A DNA stretch of 64,000 nucleotides from Candidatus Gastranaerophilales bacterium. Lineage in GTDB: Bacteria; Cyanobacteriota; Vampirovibrionia; Gastranaerophilales; Gastranaerophilaceae. The DNA lies in the NCBI GenBank assembly GCA_944326475.1, contig CALVEC010000006.1:62001-126000 (forward strand). Reading direction: 5' to 3'. This document shows, piece by piece, positions 56,180-61,751 of this stretch (position 1 is its first letter; every line of letters starts with the position of its first letter). The position numbers were made by a program, and so were the translations under genes. The notes under the pieces are model-generated. The model made no database searches. It had not been told where the DNA came from and was given only the letters and a program-made list of their open reading frames with translations.

Positions 56180-58015
56180 ATGATAACCACAAATTTCAAC
56201 CCGTCGGTTTTAACGACGCAGAGAAATTTGAATATTGCAACCAATAGCCTTAACACCGCGCTTGAACGCATGAGCACGGGGTATAAGGTGAATTGTGCTG
56301 CCGACGACGCTGCGGGCATGTTTGTCGCCTCAAACCTGAATGCCAACATCCGCGGGCTAAAACAAGCCCAAAAGAACGCCCAAGACGGCATATCCCTCCT
56401 AAACACCGCCGAAGGCGCCTTATCTAACATGACAGATATCCTCAACCGCCTGAGAGACCTTGCAGTCCAGGGAGCTAACGGTTTCTACAGCGATTCATCA
56501 AGACAAGCAATGCAAGATGAGTCAGATGCATTAATTGACCAACTCTGGCAGCTCAAAGACAGTACAAAATTCAATGGCAGAGATATTTTTACAGGCAGCC
56601 CTCCCACCCTCAACGGGTCTAGTTCCGCTCAGGGTACGGGTTCTGGCGGTTTTGTAAACCGTATAACCGAAGAAGAAGCGATTCAACAGGGATACACCAT
56701 CCTAAAAACCGCTCAGGACTTAGAAAACATTCGCAATAACCTATCGGGTAAATACATACTGATGGGTGATATTGATATGACCTCTGTTTCCAACTGGGAT
56801 CCGATTGGGGATGATACAACAATGTTCACGGGAGAGTTAAACGGTAACGGATTTGTAATAAGAAACCTGAAAATACACAATAAAACAGACAAATACGTTG
56901 GATTATTTGCTACTTCGCAAGGAACTATTCAAAATTTGGGACTGGTCAATGTAAACGTAACAGGCTACGGCTATGAAAAAGACGCCCAGAATGGCGCAGG
57001 GGGACTTGTTGGAATAAATGGAGGCACAATAACAAACTGTTTTGTTAACGGCAATATTTCGATGAAAGGTATAGAACAGCAGCAGCCAGATTATGATAAT
57101 GATAAAAATAATTGGGGTATTACAGGATACGTTGGCGGACTTGTAGGGATGAATGCCGGCGGCACAATATCCGCCTGTTATGTGAATACCAAAGTAACAG
57201 CAGAAGGTACAAATAAATATCTCGGTGGAATTGCAGGATTAAATGGATTGGGAACAATAGAAAACGTGTACTCAGACGGAAGCGTAAGCAGCAGTTTCAA
57301 CAGTGGAGGTATAGTAGGTTTCAACTACGTAGCAGGTATTCTGGTCGACTCTTATTCTGTTGCAAGGGTCAATGACGGCGGGGGTCTGGCAGGCGTGAAC
57401 AGTGAGGGGCAAATAAACAACTGTTTTTGGGATATACAAAAAACAGGACAAAAAGAAGGTTGTCTAGGTAATGATGCCAGTGCAATAACACAAATAACAG
57501 GACTTTCGACAAACCAGATGAGAAACCCGCAGCATTTTATCAATGCCGGATGGGATGAGAATATATGGGATTTTTCTACAGCACCCCCGACGCTCAAAAA
57601 CATGCCTGAACCGCAAAAACTTGTAAACAGCATAAGACTCCAGATTGGCAGCGATTCTTCTGAAAATTCAGCTATTTTTATTGACACAGCTTTTAGTCTG
57701 GATGAGTTTTTTGTTGACTGTTTTTCACAAGACGCCTGTGCAGAGGCGATAGAAGATATTGACGGTATGCTGGAGCAGATAAACACAAAACGCGCTGAAA
57801 TCGGCGCAATGATAAACCGTATAAACTCAATCCTAGACTCACAAACAACGACCACACAGAACTACACCGCCGCAAAATCGACAATCATGGACGCGGATAT
57901 TGCGAATGAATCAGCTGATTTTGTGAAGAATCAGATTCTTCAGCAAACCTCCTCCGCCCTCCTCGCCCAATCCCAAAACCTCCACGCATCAATAGTTTTG
58001 TCGTTGATAGGGTAG
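56180..58015 (+). CDS. Flagellin with central GLUG-type domain (flagellin 2)
   Basis: A 611-residue flagellin. Residues 1-150 are the N-terminal coil, nearly identical to flagellin 1 for the first 50 residues at both protein and DNA level; residues 480-611 are the C-terminal coil (IMDADIANESADFVKNQILQ ... IVLSLIG). Between them, 161-476, lies one GLUG-type domain: EEEAIQQGYTILKTAQDLEN, KYILMGDIDM, NWDPIGDD, then GLUG turns (AGGLVGINGGTITNCFV, GGLVGMNAGGTISACYV, GGIAGLNGLGTIENVYS) and NAGWDENIWDF. The same domain type occurs four times in the giant cap protein. It has seven cysteines, odd for a flagellin, including C40 where flagellin 1 has Arg. Confidence 0.92.
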   Translation: MITTNFNPSVLTTQRNLNIATNSLNTALERMSTGYKVNCAADDAAGMFVASNLNANIRGLKQAQKNAQDGISLLNTAEGALSNMTDILNRLRDLAVQGANGFYSDSSRQAMQDESDALIDQLWQLKDSTKFNGRDIFTGSPPTLNGSSSAQGTGSGGFVNRITEEEAIQQGYTILKTAQDLENIRNNLSGKYILMGDIDMTSVSNWDPIGDDTTMFTGELNGNGFVIRNLKIHNKTDKYVGLFATSQGTIQNLGLVNVNVTGYGYEKDAQNGAGGLVGINGGTITNCFVNGNISMKGIEQQQPDYDNDKNNWGITGYVGGLVGMNAGGTISACYVNTKVTAEGTNKYLGGIAGLNGLGTIENVYSDGSVSSSFNSGGIVGFNYVAGILVDSYSVARVNDGGGLAGVNSEGQINNCFWDIQKTGQKEGCLGNDASAITQITGLSTNQMRNPQHFINAGWDENIWDFSTAPPTLKNMPEPQKLVNSIRLQIGSDSSENSAIFIDTAFSLDEFFVDCFSQDACAEAIEDIDGMLEQINTKRAEIGAMINRINSILDSQTTTTQNYTAAKSTIMDADIANESADFVKNQILQQTSSALLAQSQNLHASIVLSLIG

Positions 58016-58038
58016 CGCTTCCTTTCCCCGTCATGCCG

Positions 58039-58231
58039 TTCCCCACCCTACCCCTCCCCGAGCTGGGGAGGGAGCTAAATAAGCTTGGCGCAACTCCTTC
58101 CCCGACTTGGGGAGCGAATTTTCGGACGGGTGAAACCCGGGGAGCGAAGCTCGAAGCGAGTACTGGCGAAGCCAAACGAGTGACAGAGCTGAGCGGGAAG
58201 GAAATTCAAGACAAGGTTGGGATGGGGAGTG
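58039..58231. repeat. Palindromic repeat family 2, copy c (filled form)
   Basis: CCCCACCCTACCCCTCCCCG, AAGCTTGGCGCAACTCCTTC, CCCGACTTGGGGAGC, then a filler GAATTTTCGGACGGGTGAAA ... GGAAATTCAAGA, then CAAGGTTGGGATGGGGAG. Comparison with 42193-42291 shows the filler as an insertion. Confidence 0.65.
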
Positions 58232-58269
58232 ATTAAATATCAATAATAGTATTTTTTAGCAAGTAATTT

Positions 58270-58495
58270 CTGTCATCCTGAAGCGGATTTTCGTACGGGT
58301 GAAAACCCGGGGAGCGAGCGCGAAGCAGACGGCAGCGCAGCGTAGTCTGCGACAGCAGCGAGCGAGAAGAAAATCCAAGACGCTTGTATTCAGGATCTTA
58401 CACACTTCGCGTTTTGCGCTGAACGCAGCGCCGGTAAGATGCTGAACATGGAAATATTGCAGCTGACACAAACGCCGGTCGCTTCAGCATGACAG
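58270..58495. repeat. MITE-like palindromic repeat family 1, copy b (with filler)
   Basis: Terminal inverted repeats CTGTCATCCTGAAGCG and CGCTTCAGCATGACAG bound 226 bp. The right part matches the reverse strand of 42370-42524. The left part carries about 95 bp of GGATTTTCGTACGGGTGAAA ... GAAAATCCAAGA, the same filler type found in family 2 copies a and c. No gene; the rest of 58016-58661 also shows none. Confidence 0.7.
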
Positions 58496-58661
58496 ATAGT
58501 TTCGTAGGTTTCGTTGGGCAAGTATGCCCAACATTCGTTACTCCGCATTGCAGGGTTGACCCCATGCCTGTAAAAAACACAATTGCTAGCATTTAATTTT
58601 GCGAATGTATATGAAAAAAACAAAAAATCGTATACAATAACAATAAAGGTCAGGATGAATT

Positions 58662-59090
58662 ATGGAAAAATTGACAGAAAGTCAGGAAGATTATTTAGAA
58701 GAAATATACTTGCAGGTATTGAGAAACGGATGTGCAAAAGTAACTGATATTTCTAAAAATCTGAATGTAAAAAAAGCATCTGTAAGCGGCGCTTTGAACA
58801 CACTCCAAAAGCGCGGTCTTATAAATTATGCACCGTATGCTCCCATTACATTGACTCTTTCCGGCGAGCATCAAGCGCAGAAAATCTTGCTCAGACACAA
58901 TACCATGACGAAGTTTTTTGTTGAAGTTTTAGGACTTTCTCAGGAAGAATCTGTTGAAAATGCTTGCAGAATAGAGCATGCAATGTCAGAAAAGCTTTTT
59001 GATAAAGCAATAAAGCTATATAATATAATAAAAGATTATGCACAAAAAGATGAAAGCTTTAAAAATGCCCTGGATAGCTTAAAAAAATGA
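58662..59090 (+). CDS. DtxR/MntR-family metal-dependent regulator
   Basis: A 142-residue regulator. The N-terminal winged helix reads LTESQEDYLEEIYLQV, then VTDISKNLNVKKASVSGALN (recognition helix), RGLINYAPYAPITLTLSGEH (wing). The dimerisation and metal-binding part includes LLRHNTMTKFFVEVLGL and ENACRIEHAMSEKLF, with the Cys, Glu and His found at family metal sites. Such proteins repress iron or manganese uptake genes when the metal is bound. It is short, without the C-terminal SH3-like domain, hence MntR-like. AGGATGA precedes the ATG and a strong terminator follows, so it is monocistronic. The exact metal cannot be assigned. Confidence 0.87.
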   Translation: MEKLTESQEDYLEEIYLQVLRNGCAKVTDISKNLNVKKASVSGALNTLQKRGLINYAPYAPITLTLSGEHQAQKILLRHNTMTKFFVEVLGLSQEESVENACRIEHAMSEKLFDKAIKLYNIIKDYAQKDESFKNALDSLKK

Positions 59091-59094
59091 TACT

Positions 59095-59120
59095 AAAAAA
59101 GGAGCACGAGGCTCCTTTTT
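59095..59120. terminator. Terminator after the DtxR-family gene
   Basis: AAAAAAGGAGC-ACGAG-GCTCCTTTTT, 5 bases past the stop codon; symmetrical enough to also end the leftward SIMPL gene (stop at 59136). Confidence 0.88.
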
Positions 59121-59135
59121 ATCTCTTTATAGCGT

Positions 59136-59885
59136 TTATTTTACGCTGAATGTTGCATTTACAACCGCAATTACTTTTTTCTCAATGGATTGCGTGTCAT
59201 TTATTCCGTAGTCGGAAACGTCAGTTGAATTTATAGGAACAATTTGAAATACGCCCATTTTTGCGGAATTCATAAATCCAATGTGTCCGTTTGTGCTTTT
59301 TACCATGCTCTGCGCTCTGTCTTTAGCGTTTTTCGTCGCATCTGCAAGCACCTCAACCTTTAGTTCGTCCAGATTTGAAACAAAATACTGGGTAGAATTT
59401 GAAGTGATTTCAACATTCTTTTCAACCAGTTCCGAAACTTTTTTTGAAATATCCGTAATTTTGTTAATATCATCAGACGATACCTCTACGTTTTGTGAAA
59501 GTCTGTAGCCTTCAACTTTGTTGGTTTCATACCCTGCAGGAGTTCTCTGATAGATAGCATAGGAATTTACCGGCGAGAAGGTAATATTTTCTTCTTTAAT
59601 TCCGTTTGCAATTAAAAATTCTTTAACCGTATTTGAATTTTGTGTCATAGTTGCGTATGCGGATTTTAAATTCGCATCTCTTGTTTCATAATATGCCTTC
59701 CACATACCTCTGTCGGAGGTAACATTTCTGCTTGCAGAGCCTGTTACTGTGAGAGTCTGTGTATTCAATTTTTGAAACGCAATAACTGCGTTTGAAATAA
59801 TGAAAGTTGAGAAAATAAGACCGATTGCCAGTATTAATCCCAAAAGTCCTATCTGATAATCTTTTAATTCTTGTAGTTTGTTCAT
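59136..59885 (-). CDS. SIMPL-domain (DUF541) membrane-anchored protein
   Basis: A 249-residue protein with one N-terminal membrane helix (IGLLGLILAIGLIFSTFIIS) and an extracytoplasmic SIMPL domain: LTVTGSASRNVTSDRGMWKA, NGIKEENITFSPVNSYAIYQ, VEGYRLSQNVEVSSDD, then a helix with LADATKNAKDRAQSM. Related periplasmic proteins such as E. coli YggE are linked to oxidative stress tolerance; the molecular function is not known. A strong ribosome binding site (AAAGGAGGCTGA) precedes the ATG. Confidence 0.85.
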   Translation of the reverse strand: MNKLQELKDYQIGLLGLILAIGLIFSTFIISNAVIAFQKLNTQTLTVTGSASRNVTSDRGMWKAYYETRDANLKSAYATMTQNSNTVKEFLIANGIKEENITFSPVNSYAIYQRTPAGYETNKVEGYRLSQNVEVSSDDINKITDISKKVSELVEKNVEITSNSTQYFVSNLDELKVEVLADATKNAKDRAQSMVKSTNGHIGFMNSAKMGVFQIVPINSTDVSDYGINDTQSIEKKVIAVVNATFSVK

Positions 59886-59965
59886 TCAGCCTCCTTTTTT
59901 ATAAGTATTAGTATAGAGGTTTATTTATATATTGTAAATACTGCTTTTTGTAATATTATTTAGGT

Positions 59966-60307
59966 ATGTTGAGACAATTTGCACCAATAATATTACTTAC
60001 AATATCAAATGTGTTTATGACATTCGCATGGTATGGTCATTTGAAATATAAAAATGCGGCTTTGTGGATGGTAATACTCATAAGCTGGGGGATTGCCTTT
60101 TTTGAGTATTGTTTTCAGGTTCCGGCTAACAGAATCGGGCATGAATATTATGACGCCGCGCATTTAAAAACGATACAGGAGGTTATTACTCTTGTCGTTT
60201 TTTGCTTTTTCTCTGTCTTTTATTTAAAAGAAAATTTGAAATGGAATTATATTGTCGGCTTTTTGTTTATAATACTTGCCGTATTTTTTATATTTAAAAA
60301 GTGGTAA
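59966..60307 (+). CDS. DMT-superfamily small membrane protein (DUF486)
   Basis: A 113-residue, four-helix inner membrane protein of the DUF486 family. Landmarks: ISNVFMTFAWYGHLKY at the N-terminus, SWGIAFFEYCFQVPANRIGH, LKTIQEVITLVVFCFFSVFY and NYIVGFLFIILAVFFIFK at the C-terminus. Length is typical. Members resemble half-size drug/metabolite transporters but have no known substrate. The ribosome binding site is weak (TTTAGGT right at the ATG). Confidence 0.85.
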   Translation: MLRQFAPIILLTISNVFMTFAWYGHLKYKNAALWMVILISWGIAFFEYCFQVPANRIGHEYYDAAHLKTIQEVITLVVFCFFSVFYLKENLKWNYIVGFLFIILAVFFIFKKW

Positions 60308-60329
60308 TAAAAGTTTCAGATATGAAAAA

Positions 60330-60351
60330 CGGCAATTCATATGAACTGCCG
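60330..60351 (-). terminator. Terminator for the Cys-rich LTXXQ gene
   Basis: On the reverse strand, CGGCAGTTCAT-ATGAATTGCCG forms an 11-bp stem followed by TTTTT. It lies 12 bases beyond the LTXXQ gene stop and may also slow the convergent DUF486 transcript. Confidence 0.75.
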
Positions 60352-60362
60352 CAATAGTTTAA

Positions 60363-60995
60363 CTATTTTTCAGGAGCTTCTGCCGGTGCCGGATTTGGAG
60401 CAGGTTCCATCGGAGCGGGTCCCATCGGGTGGTGAGGTCCGTGCATTCCGGGTCCTCTGTGACCTCTCGGTCCTCTTGGTCCGCCGGGTGCACCAAAATC
60501 ATTTTTCATTTTTTCCTGAATTTCAGCTTTCATTTTTTCAAGTTCAGCCTTTTGTTCAGCAGTAAGCAGAGCTTCAAATTTGTCCATGCTTGATTTTCTT
60601 ATTTCAGCTTCTGACTGAATAAGTTCTCTCATTTCTTCATGTTTCTTTTTCATTTTATTTCTTATCGGCTCAAGTTTTTTCTGTTCTTCAGCCTTAATAG
60701 TGTCCAGTTTAGCTTTTTGTTCAGCTGTAAGATTTAATCTCTTTTGAAATTCAGCACGTCTTTCTTCCGGGGTCATTCTTTTAAATTCTTCCGGTTTTTG
60801 GCATCCGCATTTGCAGTCAGGTCCGCAGGGTTTGCCGGGATGTTCTTTCTGGCAATCGCAATCGGGACCGCATGTTTTACCTTGGATTGCCGTATCCGGT
60901 TCTGCGGGCTGCGGGTTTGCAATAACAGATGCTGCACAGATTGACAGTGCAAATACGCTTGCCAATGCTGCATTCAAAATAGTTCTCTTTTTCAT
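60363..60995 (-). CDS. Periplasmic LTXXQ (Spy/CpxP-like) protein with Cys-rich metal-binding motif
   Basis: A 210-residue exported protein. Signal peptide MKKRTILNAALASVFALSIC ... VIA. Residues about 40-66 form two CGPDC(D/K)C units (seven or eight Cys in under 30 residues), like a small metallothionein. The helical core carries two LTxEQK motifs (NLTAEQKAKLD, LLTAEQKAELE) characteristic of Spy/CpxP, periplasmic chaperones and stress sensors, some of them metal-responsive. The tail is rich in Gly, Pro, His and Arg (GPRGHRGPGMHGPHHPMGP) and could also bind metal. AAAGGAG precedes the ATG and a near-perfect operator lies just upstream. A metal-buffering role is inferred, not shown. Confidence 0.8.
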   Translation of the reverse strand: MKKRTILNAALASVFALSICAASVIANPQPAEPDTAIQGKTCGPDCDCQKEHPGKPCGPDCKCGCQKPEEFKRMTPEERRAEFQKRLNLTAEQKAKLDTIKAEEQKKLEPIRNKMKKKHEEMRELIQSEAEIRKSSMDKFEALLTAEQKAELEKMKAEIQEKMKNDFGAPGGPRGPRGHRGPGMHGPHHPMGPAPMEPAPNPAPAEAPEK

Positions 60996-61010
60996 ACAAA
61001 TCTCCTTTCT

Positions 61011-61028
61011 TATACTCTATCGAGTATA
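61011..61028 (-). promoter_or_regulatory. Inverted-repeat operator upstream of the Cys-rich LTXXQ gene
   Basis: TATACTC-TATC-GAGTATA, perfect 7-bp arms with a 4-bp spacer, 16 bases before the start codon and just ahead of AAAGGAG. On the coding strand it is preceded by a T/A-rich run. It fits a dimeric repressor site (metal- or stress-responsive) or a short 5' hairpin. Confidence 0.55.
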
Positions 61029-61132
61029 GCTTTTTTTATATGCGTGTCAATCATCCGCATAGTTTATGGGCAAGTCGGAAAAATTGAGTCAAGAAAATTC
61101 TATGTAACTATTTAAGATTATAAACTATTAAT

Positions 61133-61497
61133 GCGACCGTCAGGAGCAACATTTGCGTTTGAATCGCGGCATTTTTTAGGGAAAAAGAAAAATGCGTCAC
61201 CCGGCTTCTCCTGAGTCGTAGGCGAGAGACACGAGCCGTACGAATCAGGATACTCGGAGAGTAGAACGCGTAATGTTGCGACCGTCAGGAGCAACATTTG
61301 CGTTTGAATCGCGGCATTTTTTAGGGAAAAAGAAAAATGCGTCACCCGGCTTCTCCTGAGTCGTAGGCGAGAGACACGAGCCGTACGAATCAGGATACTC
61401 GGAGAGTAGAACGCGTAATGTTGCGACCGTCAGGAGCAACATTTGCGTTTGAATCGCGGCATTTTTTAGGGAAAAAGAAAAATGCGTCACCCGCGAT
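61133..61497. repeat. 145-bp tandem repeat, 2.5 units, ending in tRNA-Lys
   Basis: GCGACCGTCAGGAGCAACAT recurs at 61133, 61278 and 61423, spacing exactly 145 bp, with near-identical units. Each contains AAAAATGCGTCACCCG, the first bases of which equal the 3' end of the tRNA-Lys (61483-61490 region). Units are separated by an AATGTTGC/GCAACATT hairpin. The third unit runs into the tRNA. No credible gene from 60996 to 61482. Confidence 0.85.
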
Positions 61498-61555
61498 TCG
61501 AACGCGGGACCTATCCCTTAAAAGGGGAGTGCTCTACCTACTGAGCTAGTGACGC
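61483..61555 (-). tRNA. tRNA-Lys (anticodon UUU)
   Basis: A 73-base cloverleaf on the reverse strand: acceptor GCGTCAC/GTGACGC with discriminator A, D-arm GCTCAGTAGGTAGAGC, anticodon loop CTTTTAA giving UUU, and T-arm CCCGCG-TTCGAAT-CGCGGG. The first anticodon-stem pair is a C-U mismatch. CCA is not encoded. Its 3' end adjoins the 145-bp tandem repeat. The 196 bp on its other side (61556-61751) show nothing I can name. Confidence 0.95.
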
Positions 61556-61751
61556 ATTTTAAAATTCTATTTAATTTTCAACTATTTTAACCATTCCAAA
61601 CATGTTAGTTCGTTCCGGCTGTATATTTAAAATAACAAGAACAAAATTCCACGTCAAATACTTTTTTCTAAAAAGTGAAACAAATTGTTAAATTTGTGTG
61701 ATAAGAAGCTGCATTGAGTAAAAGAAACTGTATTGCCAATACACAAAAATC

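Noticed and set aside
61118-61490. Two nearly identical 75-81-residue reverse-strand frames and a possible CRISPR array
   Set aside because: The frames are the same frame read through each 145-bp tandem unit, with no ribosome binding site. The array has long near-identical units and no spacers, so it is not CRISPR.
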